From contig JANQOQ010000006.1 of NCBI GenBank assembly GCA_028285755.1, positions 620,001 to 684,000 on the forward strand: 64,000 bases of DNA, read 5' to 3'. Of this stretch, positions 53,509 through 62,051 are shown one piece after another; position 1 is the stretch's first letter; every line of letters starts with the position of its first letter. Below the pieces are notes generated by a model, which saw only the letters and a program-made list of their open reading frames with translations, was not told where the DNA came from and ran no database searches. The position numbers and the translations under genes were made by a program. The DNA comes from Puniceicoccaceae bacterium (lineage in GTDB: Bacteria > Verrucomicrobiota > Verrucomicrobiia > Opitutales > JAFGAQ01).

Positions 53509-54339
53509 TTACGTCTCGTCGTAGATTTCCGCTTCTTCCTCAGCCTCACGTGCTTTCTTTTTGCGGAGGAACATCGCACCTACAATGATCGCCAGCTCGT
53601 ATAATAAATAGAGCGGTCCCGCGAGTATCAGCATTGAAATTGGATCACTGGGTGTAATAATGGCCGAAGCTCCCAGTATAATCACTACAACGATATTGCG
53701 GGCTCCCTTAAGCTGTTCAGGTGTTACAATACCGACGTATACGAGTAAGATCAAAATGAGCGGAAACTGAAAGCTACCCCCGATCGCCATGATCATCCAC
53801 ACCACAAAGTTGTAGTAGCGATCCGCAGACCAGACGATTTCAAGCCCCATCATCTGGTTAAACTTCATCGAGAAGAATAAGGAAATCGGCAAAATGAAGT
53901 AATAGCAAAACGCCGCACCTGCCAAGAACAGCAATAACGCTGCCATACAGCCGGGCAGCAGTACGCGTTTTTCCCTACGAGTCAGGCCGGGTGCCAGGAA
54001 GCTCGAGAAATAGTAGAGTATAAATGGGAAAGAGAGTGCAACACCCCCCAAAAAGGCTACCAAGAGCAATACGGTAAAGACCCCCATGGGGCTGATGGTA
54101 ACCAAACTGCCTATCTCCATACCCATGCGATCCATCGCACGATCCAGCGGCCATTTCAGGAAACCTGAAAAATATCCCATAAATCCTATTACCAATCCAC
54201 AACTAACTACGAATGTAACCGCGCTTTTAACAAGTACCCATCGTAGCTCTTCCAGGTGGTCTAAGAAGGACATTTCACCCCGTTCTTTTTTCTCGGTACT
54301 CTCCTCGGCTTCGTTTTCGGTATCTTCAGTATCGTTCAT
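53509..54339 (-). CDS. tatC: Sec-independent translocase TatC
   Basis: 276 residues with six membrane helices. MSFLDHLEELRWVLVKSA is the signature N-terminal helix, which binds twin-arginine signal peptides, followed by PLDRAMDRMG, LSFPFILYYFSSFLAPGLTRREKR with the conserved Pro and Phe-Glu-like region, and FQFPLILILLVYVGI. An acidic N-terminal extension (DTEDTENEAEESTEKKE) and an acidic C-terminus are additions to the core. TatA/B genes are not in the window. Confidence 0.94.
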   Translation of the reverse strand: MNDTEDTENEAEESTEKKERGEMSFLDHLEELRWVLVKSAVTFVVSCGLVIGFMGYFSGFLKWPLDRAMDRMGMEIGSLVTISPMGVFTVLLLVAFLGGVALSFPFILYYFSSFLAPGLTRREKRVLLPGCMAALLLFLAGAAFCYYFILPISLFFSMKFNQMMGLEIVWSADRYYNFVVWMIMAIGGSFQFPLILILLVYVGIVTPEQLKGARNIVVVIILGASAIITPSDPISMLILAGPLYLLYELAIIVGAMFLRKKKAREAEEEAEIYDET

Positions 54340-54464
54340 TTAAATTGACAGCATTGAGCGCAAGCTCATCCTTAGCTCTTTTTGAAGTAAGGAAACAACC
54401 CACTCACTTTCAAATAAAATTTTATATTTATATTAGAGAATCAAAAACCTAAACACCAAAAATC

Positions 54465-57188
54465 ATGTCAGCTAGTCCTGAAGACAACGCAGCAAACGAA
54501 GTGAAATATACATATTCATTCGGCCAACAAACGGATGGAGATCGTTCCATGAAAAATCTCCTGGGGGGTAAAGGAGCCAATTTGGCAGAGATGGCCAAAA
54601 TCGGCCTTCCGGTTCCACCCGGTTTCACAATCACAACTGAGGTTTGTACTTATTATTACGATCACAACCTCACCTACCCTGAAAGTATTGAGGCTCAGGT
54701 CAAAGAATCCGTAGCGATTATTGAAGGTGAAGAGGGCAAAACATTTGGTGATTCGGAAGATCCTTTACTTTTCTCAGTACGCTCCGGTGCCCGTGAATCC
54801 ATGCCGGGTATGATGGACACAATCCTGAACCTGGGATTGAATGATGAAGCGGTTGAAGGGCTTGCAAAGAAAGCAAACAATCCTGCATTCGCATACGACT
54901 GCTACCGCCGCTTCATCCAGATGTATGGTGACGTCGTTATGGGAGTTCAGCCTCAGCATGAGAATGATCATGAGCCTTTCGAAGTAGTCCTGAGCGGTCT
55001 TAAGGAAGAAGTGGGTGTGGAAATGGACAATGAGCTCACCGTTGATCAACTCAAGGAGCTCATCAGCCGTTACAAGACGCTTATCCAGGAACGTGCCGGC
55101 GAGCCATTCCCTCAGGATCCTTACGCACAACTTTGGGGCGCCGTAGGAGCAGTGTTCAGCTCCTGGAACAATGAGCGTGCAAAGATTTATCGTGCAAAAT
55201 ACAATATCCCGGCTGCCTGGGGAACTGCGGTAAACGTTCAAACCATGGTATTTGGTAACATGGGTGATACTTCAGCGACGGGTGTAGCATTCACACGAGA
55301 CCCTGCAAATGGTGAAAAGGTGTTCTATGGTGAGTATCTCATCAACGCACAAGGTGAGGACGTGGTTGCCGGTATCCGTACCCCCCACCCGATTGCCAAG
55401 CTCAACGAAGAAATGCCACAGAGCTACAAGGAGCTCGACGAAGTGCGCACTACCCTCGAGCAACACTTTAAAGACATGCAGGACTTTGAATTCACCGTAC
55501 AGGATAACAAGCTCTACATGCTGCAAACCCGCAACGGTAAGCGCACAGGGCTCTCTGCAGTAAGAATCGCATACGAAATGGTGCAGGAAGGTCTCATTGA
55601 CGAAAAGACCGCGGTCAGCAGAATTCCTGCGGAGTCCATCTCAAGCCTGTTGGTTCCCGTATTTGATGAGCAGGCACGTAAGGGCACTGAGCCTTTGGCA
55701 GTCGGCCTGCCGGCCGGACCGGGTGCTGCAACGGGTCGTATTTCCTTCACTGCAGGTGAAGCTGAATACATGACCAAACACGGTGACAAGGCGATCCTTT
55801 GCCGCGTAGAAACCACTCCTGAGGATCTGAAGGGCATGATCGCCTCAGAGGGTATCCTGACTTCTCGTGGAGGGGTGAGCTCACACGCCGCACTGGTTGC
55901 CCGTCAAATGGGTAAGGTTTGTGTTTGTGGCGCCCATGATGTGGTAATCGATTATCACAAGAGCACACTTACTGTAGATGACCAGGTGTTGAGGGCGGGT
56001 GATTTTATCTCCATAGACGGAACCACCGGTGAAATCTTCGCGGGTCACGTTGACACGGCACCCAGCGAGGTAAACCAGGTACTCGCAGGCGATAAAGCTG
56101 CAGATGAGAGCTACACTTATCAGATTTTCTCGAAAATCATGGAGTGGGCAGATAAGTACCGCACCATGAATGTCCGCACCAATGCGGATACTCCCGAGCA
56201 GTCTTCTACAGCGGTAACACTCGGTGCAGAGGGCATCGGCCTGTGCCGCACGGAGCACATGTTCTTTGAAGGCGAGCGTATTGATTACATGCGCCAAATG
56301 ATCCTCTCCTACAGCACAGAGGAGCGCCGTAATGCGCTGGATAAGCTTCTGCCCTTCCAACGTGAAGACTTCACAGGTATTTTCCGCGAGATGAAAGGTC
56401 GTCCGGTAACCATCCGTCTGCTGGATCCTCCCTTGCATGAATTCCTTCCCCATGAGGGCGGTGCACGCCATGCACTGGCTGAAAAACTGGGTGTAAGCCA
56501 GGAAGCGATTGCGGATCGCGTAGCAGCCCTGCACGAAGCCAATCCGATGCTTGGGCATCGGGGTTGCCGTCTGGGTATCACCTACCCTGAAATCACTGAG
56601 ATGCAGGCACGCGCCATCTTTGAGGCGGCTGCAGATGCAATGGCTGAGGGTGTAGACGTTAACGTCGAAGTGATGGTTCCGCTCGTAGGATTTGAAGCTG
56701 AGCTCGAAAACCAGAGCAAGATTATCCACCGCGTAGCCGAGGAAGTATCTCAGAGCAAAGGGGCAACCATCAAATACATGGTAGGTACAATGATTGAAAT
56801 TCCACGTGCTGCACTGAATGCAGATGCGATTGCGAAGCATGCGGAGTTCTTCAGTTTCGGCACCAATGACTTGACGCAAACCACCATGGGCATGAGCCGT
56901 GATGACTCCGGTAGCTACCTGCCCGCGTATAAGGATCTTGAAATCCTCACGCAAAACCCATTTGCATCCATCGATGTAGACGGTGTCGGTGCACTTGTGG
57001 ATATCGCAGTGAAAAAGGGACAGAGCCAGCGTCCGGACATCAAGCTGGGCATCTGTGGAGAGCATGGTGGAGATTCCGCTTCGATCCATTTCTTCCACAA
57101 TGTAGGCTTGAACTACGTGAGCTGCTCACCGCCGCGAGTTCCGGTTGCTCGTCTTGCAGCTGCTCAGGCAGCACTTAAAGCTCAGTAA
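54465..57188 (+). CDS. ppdK: Pyruvate, phosphate dikinase
   Basis: 907 residues, full family length. The N-terminal ATP-grasp domain starts at [25 protein letters not shown], the phosphohistidine domain holds the catalytic His474 in [18 protein letters not shown], and the C-terminal PEP/pyruvate barrel carries [43 protein letters not shown] and GICGEHGGD. The enzyme interconverts pyruvate, ATP and phosphate with PEP, AMP and pyrophosphate. It stands alone with an AT-rich upstream stretch and its own terminator. Confidence 0.97.
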   Translation: MSASPEDNAANEVKYTYSFGQQTDGDRSMKNLLGGKGANLAEMAKIGLPVPPGFTITTEVCTYYYDHNLTYPESIEAQVKESVAIIEGEEGKTFGDSEDPLLFSVRSGARESMPGMMDTILNLGLNDEAVEGLAKKANNPAFAYDCYRRFIQMYGDVVMGVQPQHENDHEPFEVVLSGLKEEVGVEMDNELTVDQLKELISRYKTLIQERAGEPFPQDPYAQLWGAVGAVFSSWNNERAKIYRAKYNIPAAWGTAVNVQTMVFGNMGDTSATGVAFTRDPANGEKVFYGEYLINAQGEDVVAGIRTPHPIAKLNEEMPQSYKELDEVRTTLEQHFKDMQDFEFTVQDNKLYMLQTRNGKRTGLSAVRIAYEMVQEGLIDEKTAVSRIPAESISSLLVPVFDEQARKGTEPLAVGLPAGPGAATGRISFTAGEAEYMTKHGDKAILCRVETTPEDLKGMIASEGILTSRGGVSSHAALVARQMGKVCVCGAHDVVIDYHKSTLTVDDQVLRAGDFISIDGTTGEIFAGHVDTAPSEVNQVLAGDKAADESYTYQIFSKIMEWADKYRTMNVRTNADTPEQSSTAVTLGAEGIGLCRTEHMFFEGERIDYMRQMILSYSTEERRNALDKLLPFQREDFTGIFREMKGRPVTIRLLDPPLHEFLPHEGGARHALAEKLGVSQEAIADRVAALHEANPMLGHRGCRLGITYPEITEMQARAIFEAAADAMAEGVDVNVEVMVPLVGFEAELENQSKIIHRVAEEVSQSKGATIKYMVGTMIEIPRAALNADAIAKHAEFFSFGTNDLTQTTMGMSRDDSGSYLPAYKDLEILTQNPFASIDVDGVGALVDIAVKKGQSQRPDIKLGICGEHGGDSASIHFFHNVGLNYVSCSPPRVPVARLAAAQAALKAQ

Positions 57189-57215
57189 TTGGGCGCTTAA
57201 TCTTTGATTAATTGC

Positions 57216-57256
57216 AGAAAACCCCTCGGCAAATTCGGTCGCAGGGGTTTTCTTGC
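57216..57256 (+). terminator. Rho-independent terminator after ppdK
   Basis: GAAAACCCCT and AGGGGTTTTC form a perfect 10-base stem around a 16-base loop, followed by a T-rich tail (TTGCTTTT). Confidence 0.8.
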
Positions 57257-57299
57257 TTTTAACTTGGCAACCCTGTGGCACGGCTCTTAACTACCGAAA

Positions 57300-57956
57300 A
57301 TGAACCTCAAGCTCATCCTATTTGATTTCGACGGTACGATTGCAGACACTTTTGCAGAAACCGTTGCGATCTTTAATCTGTTCGCCCAAAAATATAATTA
57401 CCGGCGAGTAGAAGCCGAGGAGTTAGAGCATTGCAAGGGTATGAATGTCTGGGAACTTATGAAGTTTCTGCGCATTCCCAAACACCGAATCCCTTTCCTT
57501 TTAAAGAAAGGCCGATCCATCCTCCACGATAAACTGGAAAGCATCCAGATCTTTGACGGGATCCCTCAATTCATTCTTAAAGCACAGGAAAATGGAATCG
57601 ATAGCGGTATAGTCACCTCAAACTCGCGAAAGAATGTGGAGCACTTTCTCAAGCTGAGATCACTGGATGGAATCTCATTTGTTAGAAGTTCGTCCAAATT
57701 ACTCGGCAAGCCTCGTGAGTTTCGCAAGGTACTTCGCAAGTATAAGCTAAAGCCCGAAAATGCATTGTATATCGGGGATGAATGTCGGGATATCGATGCC
57801 GCCAAGGAAGCAGGCATACCTGTTGTCGCGGTTACCTGGGGTTACAACTCGCGCGAATCGCTCGAAAGAATGAATCCCGAATACCTCATCGATAATAGTG
57901 AAGCCTTACTCGCGACACTCGAGGGGCTCATCGAGCAGAACAATCATTCCGCCTAG
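57300..57956 (+). CDS. HAD-superfamily phosphatase (Gph/PpaX-like)
   Basis: 218 residues with HAD motif I FDFDGTIADTF (residues 8-18), a helical cap, motif II IVTSNSRKN, a basic motif III stretch and motif IV in YIGDECRDIDAAKEAG with VAVTWGYNSRESL after it. The pattern fits phosphoglycolate phosphatase or similar small-molecule phosphatases; the substrate cannot be fixed. Its stop shares CTAG with the folC stop on the other strand. Confidence 0.85.
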   Translation: MNLKLILFDFDGTIADTFAETVAIFNLFAQKYNYRRVEAEELEHCKGMNVWELMKFLRIPKHRIPFLLKKGRSILHDKLESIQIFDGIPQFILKAQENGIDSGIVTSNSRKNVEHFLKLRSLDGISFVRSSSKLLGKPREFRKVLRKYKLKPENALYIGDECRDIDAAKEAGIPVVAVTWGYNSRESLERMNPEYLIDNSEALLATLEGLIEQNNHSA

Positions 57957-59275
57957 ATTACATCCTGCAGCATCTGCTGATTAGCAGGCTGATCCAGCTT
58001 AACCCGCTCACTGATCTCCCCGATCAGATAGATGGAACCAGTTACAACAATCGCCTGACTGTCTCGTGCCTCAATCGTTGTCTTATTGGGTTGAAACATA
58101 GCATCGATCTCCGGCGTGAATACCTGATCTCTCGGGAAAGACTTGGGAATGTAGGATATGAGCTCTTCGGTACTTAATGCGCGCGGTTGTGAAACTTTAA
58201 GGAGATAAATGGACTCAGCATATTGAGCGACTAGCTCCAGGATGGGTTTTGCACGGTCATGCCCAAGCGTACCTACGATGATTATGGGCTTTACGCCGTT
58301 TTCCCGGATCAGGGATTCCAGATTGGAGCTTAAATTGCGGATGCCCTCCTCATTATGAGTCGCATCCAAAATAAGCTGCTGTCCGTTCTCTAAATGTAAT
58401 CGTTCCCATCGCCCCGGCCAGCTCACCTCGTGTAATGCTCTGCGGCTCAAGGTATCATCACAGGGTAAAACAGAATGCATCTTCTGAGTTGCCAGCAAAG
58501 CCATGGCAGCGTTGATACGCTGAAAACTACCTTCGAGATTCGTCTCGGGATACTCGCTGCCGTAATACGCATCCTGCACGCGATTGAGGGCAGATCCCCG
58601 CTCTGCACAGATATTGTTGATAACCGCAAATGCCTCATCCGGCAGCTCGCCAGTAATCACCGGAATATCCGGCTTAATGATGCCTGCTTTTTCAGCGGCG
58701 ATTTCAGCCAATGTATCCCCCAAAATATCCATATGGTCATAGCTAATCGATGTGATAATCGAGAGCTGTGGCAATATGACATTGGTTGCATCCAGTCGCC
58801 CACCCAGACCTGTCTCAATGAGCGCAATATCTACCTTCATATCTGCAAATCGGACAAACGCCATTGCAGTCATAAATTCGAAAAAAGAAGGAAATTCATC
58901 CAGATTACCTCCGCAGCCCTTTAAAGCATAGGGGATCATACGCTTTGTGTAATCAACGATTTCATCCTCACTCAGTATTTCACCGTTCACCTGGATACGC
59001 TCACCCTGCCTGATAAGATGGGGGGATGTAAACAAGCCGGTTTTATATCCATTTGCACGGTAGATGTGCTCCATCATCGAACAGGTTGATCCCTTACCGT
59101 TCGTACCTGCCACGTGGATACTTTTGAACTGTTGATGGGGATTGCCCAGGGCTTCCACAAACGCCTGCATACGCTCGAGCCCATACTTGGCTCCCCGGTA
59201 TCTCAGGCTGTAGAGAAAATCCCGAACACTTTCGTAGCCATCCAGCTGGCCGATAATCCTGGCTAAGTCAGACAT
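57953..59275 (-). CDS. folC: Folylpolyglutamate/dihydrofolate synthase FolC
   Basis: 440 residues of the Mur ligase superfamily. Motifs: YGLERMQAFVEALGNPHQQF, the P-loop VAGTNGKGSTCSMMEHI, SPHLIRQGERIQVNGE, ALIETGLGGRLDATNVI and SYDHMDILGDTLAEIAAEKAGI, then LILDATHNEEG. It adds glutamate to dihydropteroate or folates. It lies 14 bases after accD, the same accD-folC order as in many proteobacteria. Confidence 0.93.
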   Translation of the reverse strand: MSDLARIIGQLDGYESVRDFLYSLRYRGAKYGLERMQAFVEALGNPHQQFKSIHVAGTNGKGSTCSMMEHIYRANGYKTGLFTSPHLIRQGERIQVNGEILSEDEIVDYTKRMIPYALKGCGGNLDEFPSFFEFMTAMAFVRFADMKVDIALIETGLGGRLDATNVILPQLSIITSISYDHMDILGDTLAEIAAEKAGIIKPDIPVITGELPDEAFAVINNICAERGSALNRVQDAYYGSEYPETNLEGSFQRINAAMALLATQKMHSVLPCDDTLSRRALHEVSWPGRWERLHLENGQQLILDATHNEEGIRNLSSNLESLIRENGVKPIIIVGTLGHDRAKPILELVAQYAESIYLLKVSQPRALSTEELISYIPKSFPRDQVFTPEIDAMFQPNKTTIEARDSQAIVVTGSIYLIGEISERVKLDQPANQQMLQDVI

Positions 59276-59289
59276 CCAAGGGCAATGGA

Positions 59290-60153
59290 TTATGCAGATT
59301 GCTTATCTACCTTTGCGTAATACGCTTTTAAGAAAAAGATAATACGCTCCCGCATTTCTGTGCGGGGGACAATCTGATCGATTAGACCCGCATTAAACAA
59401 AAACTCGGAGGTTTGGAAGCCTTCAGGCAGATCCTGCTGGATCGTTTCCTTGATCACACGCGCACCGGCAAATCCAATCATCGCACCCGGCTCTGCAAGA
59501 ATCACATCCCCCAAAGTCGCATAACTTGCGGAGACTCCGCCAGTTGTCGGGTTTGTAAGTACCGAAATATAAGGCAATCCAAGTTCGTTGAGTTTTGCCA
59601 GAGCTGCACTGGTCTTCGCCATCTGCATCAGGCTCAATATACCTTCATGCATGCGAGCACCGCCTGACGCAGAGACCACGATCACCGGCTTGCGCTCATT
59701 TGCACCTCTTTCAATGGCACGGGTGATTTTTTCTCCCACAACCGACCCCAGGCTCCCCCCCAGGAACTTAAAATTCATCACAGCGATGCTCACTGGGATA
59801 TCCCCCATTTTGCCTATGCCTGAAATGACCGCGTCGTTTTCTTTGGTTTTCGTCTGGTTTTCTTCCACCTTTTGGGTGTAGGCAGCCCCGTTTGCTGCGA
59901 AATTCAGAGGGTCTGCAGATTTCAGGTCCTTATCATACTCTACAAAAGTATCTACATCGAGCAGAGCATCGATACGTTGCCTTGCTCCAATCGGGAAATG
60001 ATAGCCGCTCTTCTCGGCAACCATAAGATTCTTTTCCAGATCCTTGTGGTAGAGGATTTCTCCGTTTACCGGGTCCTTAGTCCAAAGCCCCTTGGGGATA
60101 TCCTTCTTTTTATAAGTAATGGTAGAATAGGTCGGCTTGCTGAAAATAGACAT
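59290..60153 (-). CDS. accD: Acetyl-CoA carboxylase carboxyltransferase beta subunit, without zinc cysteines
   Basis: 287 residues. The carboxyltransferase core is normal: [56 protein letters not shown] and [19 protein letters not shown]. In E. coli the N-terminal region carries a four-Cys zinc ribbon; here the aligned region (residues 21-55, [20 protein letters not shown], then [12 protein letters not shown]) has none, and the whole protein contains no Cys. It transfers carboxyl groups from biotin to acetyl-CoA to make malonyl-CoA. AccA is not in the window. Confidence 0.93.
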   Translation of the reverse strand: MSIFSKPTYSTITYKKKDIPKGLWTKDPVNGEILYHKDLEKNLMVAEKSGYHFPIGARQRIDALLDVDTFVEYDKDLKSADPLNFAANGAAYTQKVEENQTKTKENDAVISGIGKMGDIPVSIAVMNFKFLGGSLGSVVGEKITRAIERGANERKPVIVVSASGGARMHEGILSLMQMAKTSAALAKLNELGLPYISVLTNPTTGGVSASYATLGDVILAEPGAMIGFAGARVIKETIQQDLPEGFQTSEFLFNAGLIDQIVPRTEMRERIIFFLKAYYAKVDKQSA

Positions 60154-60265
60154 AATGACAACGGGTTAATAGTTCGACTCAGGCAGGATCACATTCGAAA
60201 CAAAATCCTTTCGATTTCTGATGAAGTCTTTCCTTGTTGTAAAATGATATGCGAAAAAGATGCGG

Positions 60266-60341
<76 letters not shown>

Positions 60342-60657
60342 ACTTATTCAAAAAGAATCATACTAAATTCCACAGCCCTGCCGAGTTGTCAATTTTTAAA
60401 AAATCCAGAGAGTTCTTATGAAGATAATTAAAAACAATGATAGATTTGATACACGATAAACCACCATTTTCTCTGTGCTTGCTAAGACTCACCCTATCTG
60501 CAAAGTAAAAATAATTCCGAAATCTGGAAGTATTTAACCTGCACCCTCTTTTAGCCTAAGATAAACCAATTAACCATCCAGCTATCGATTTATCAGCGAA
60601 GCGCATTTCCTCAATTTTTTGGGCTAGACTAAGTGATCCAGGCACGAATGTTAAATA
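60342..60657. other. Intergenic stretch without a recognised gene
   Basis: 316 bases, rich in A and T, between tRNA-Lys (minus strand) and the glycosyltransferase gene (plus strand). It must hold both promoters, but no convincing -35/-10 pair, hairpin or small coding frame was seen. Confidence 0.7.
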
Positions 60658-61629
60658 ATGATGAAGCTTATCATCCAAATACCCTGTTATAACGAAGAGG
60701 ATTCTTTACCGACAACGTTAAAGCAACTTCCGCGCGAGGTGGAAGGCATTGAATGTGTAGAATGGCTTATAATTGATGATGGTAGCACTGACCGTACGAT
60801 CGAGGTAGCAAAGGCGAATGGGGTCGATCATATCGTTCGCTTTCCGCAAAATCAGGGATTAGCTAAAGCTTTTATAAAAGGCATAGATGCATGTTGTTCC
60901 CTTGGGGCTGATATCATTGTAAACACCGACGCCGACAATCAATACTGTGCAGATGATATCCCTACATTGATTCAACCGATCATTTCAGGAGAGGCAGATA
61001 TGGTCGTAGGTGAAAGACCGATATCAAAGATACAGCATTTCAGCCCCATTAAGAAATTCCTTCAGAAGTTTGGCAGTTTTGTAGTTCGCCAGTTAAGTCA
61101 TACGAATATAATAGATGCACCCAGCGGTTTTCGGGCATTTAACAAGCATGCCGCAATGCAACTGAACGTGTTTAACGAGTATACTTACACTTTGGAAACG
61201 ATCATACAGGCAGGTCATAAAGGGATTGCGCTCGCTTCAGTTCCGATACGAGTCAATGGCGAAACAAGGCCTTCAAGACTGGTAAATAGTATGCTATCAT
61301 ACGTTAAGAAGAGCGGGCTTACAATGTTACGGATTTTTATTACTTACCGTCCTTTGTTATTTTTCACATCTCTGGGGGTCTCCGCTTTCCTGGTCGGTAT
61401 TGTTATATCACTCCGTTTCTTATATCATTATTTATCAGGTGAGGGAGATGGCATGATACAATCCTTGATTCTATCCGCTTTATTGATGGGCAGCGGAATC
61501 TTTTTGATGATAACTGCTTTGATTGCGGATTTGATTTCCGTTAATCGTAAGCTTTTGGAGAAACTGCAGGTTAAGATCTCTAGAATAGAAGACCAAATAT
61601 CATCCGAAAATGGCCGATCTATTAAATAG
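60658..61629 (+). CDS. GT2 polyprenyl-phosphate sugar transferase (GtrB-like)
   Basis: 323 residues. The GT2 fold starts IQIPCYNEEDSLPTTLKQL, with WLIIDDGSTDRTIEVA, the DxD in VNTDADNQYCADDIP, and VGERPIS...SGFRAF; two C-terminal membrane helices (about 225-250 and 265-290) are typical of undecaprenyl-phosphate sugar transferases. It likely moves a sugar to the lipid carrier on the inner face. It overlaps the GtrA-like gene by 20 bases. It could also be placed as a dolichol-phosphate mannose synthase homologue. Confidence 0.88.
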   Translation: MMKLIIQIPCYNEEDSLPTTLKQLPREVEGIECVEWLIIDDGSTDRTIEVAKANGVDHIVRFPQNQGLAKAFIKGIDACCSLGADIIVNTDADNQYCADDIPTLIQPIISGEADMVVGERPISKIQHFSPIKKFLQKFGSFVVRQLSHTNIIDAPSGFRAFNKHAAMQLNVFNEYTYTLETIIQAGHKGIALASVPIRVNGETRPSRLVNSMLSYVKKSGLTMLRIFITYRPLLFFTSLGVSAFLVGIVISLRFLYHYLSGEGDGMIQSLILSALLMGSGIFLMITALIADLISVNRKLLEKLQVKISRIEDQISSENGRSIK

Positions 61630-62041
61630 ATTCTTTTCAAATCAGCTCGTACGCCAGGGATTACGATACGCAGTTAACTGTGGTATTTCACTAGGTGTAA
61701 AGCTTGCCCTGGTGAAACTCCTTTTCTTAGCGATGGATGAGCAGATCGCTTATGCAGTCGTACAGATTCCCATTTTTGTATTCTCTTATTATTTGCACAG
61801 CAAACGTACTTTTTTAACTCCCATGAGTGTTGGAGGTATGTTCCGCTATTTACGAGTAATGGTTGTTTTTCAAATCATAGATTATGCTGTATTTACTTTA
61901 GCATTTTCTAAATTGGGGATTCATTCCATGCTAAGTGTACTCATAGCGACAATAATCGTCTTTGTTGTCAGGTTTCTATTTGTAAGGCGTGGCTTCTACT
62001 CGGAAAACTCACGCAATAAGATAAAGCCAATAAACTCATGA
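61610..62041 (+). CDS. GtrA-family membrane protein
   Basis: 143 residues with four membrane helices and the family pattern: RQGLRYAVNCGISLGVKLAL near the N-terminus, YYLHSKRTFL after helix two, then FQIIDYAVFTLAF and a basic end (RFLFVRRGFYS). GtrA proteins are thought to flip polyprenyl-phosphate-linked sugars. The 20-base overlap with the GT2 gene and the 10-base gap to the next gene indicate a shared transcript. Confidence 0.85.
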   Translation: MADLLNRFFSNQLVRQGLRYAVNCGISLGVKLALVKLLFLAMDEQIAYAVVQIPIFVFSYYLHSKRTFLTPMSVGGMFRYLRVMVVFQIIDYAVFTLAFSKLGIHSMLSVLIATIIVFVVRFLFVRRGFYSENSRNKIKPINS

Positions 62042-62051
62042 TGATCGATCC

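Noticed and set aside
55881-57098. Long minus-strand open frame of about 405 codons opposite ppdK
   Set aside because: It lies entirely antisense to the strongly conserved PEP-binding half of ppdK, and its translation shows no recognisable domain; it is a by-product of codon usage.
60455-60568. GATAAACCA repeated at 60455 and 60560 in the tRNA-glycosyltransferase gap
   Set aside because: Two 9-base copies in AT-rich DNA can easily arise by chance; no further copies or symmetry.
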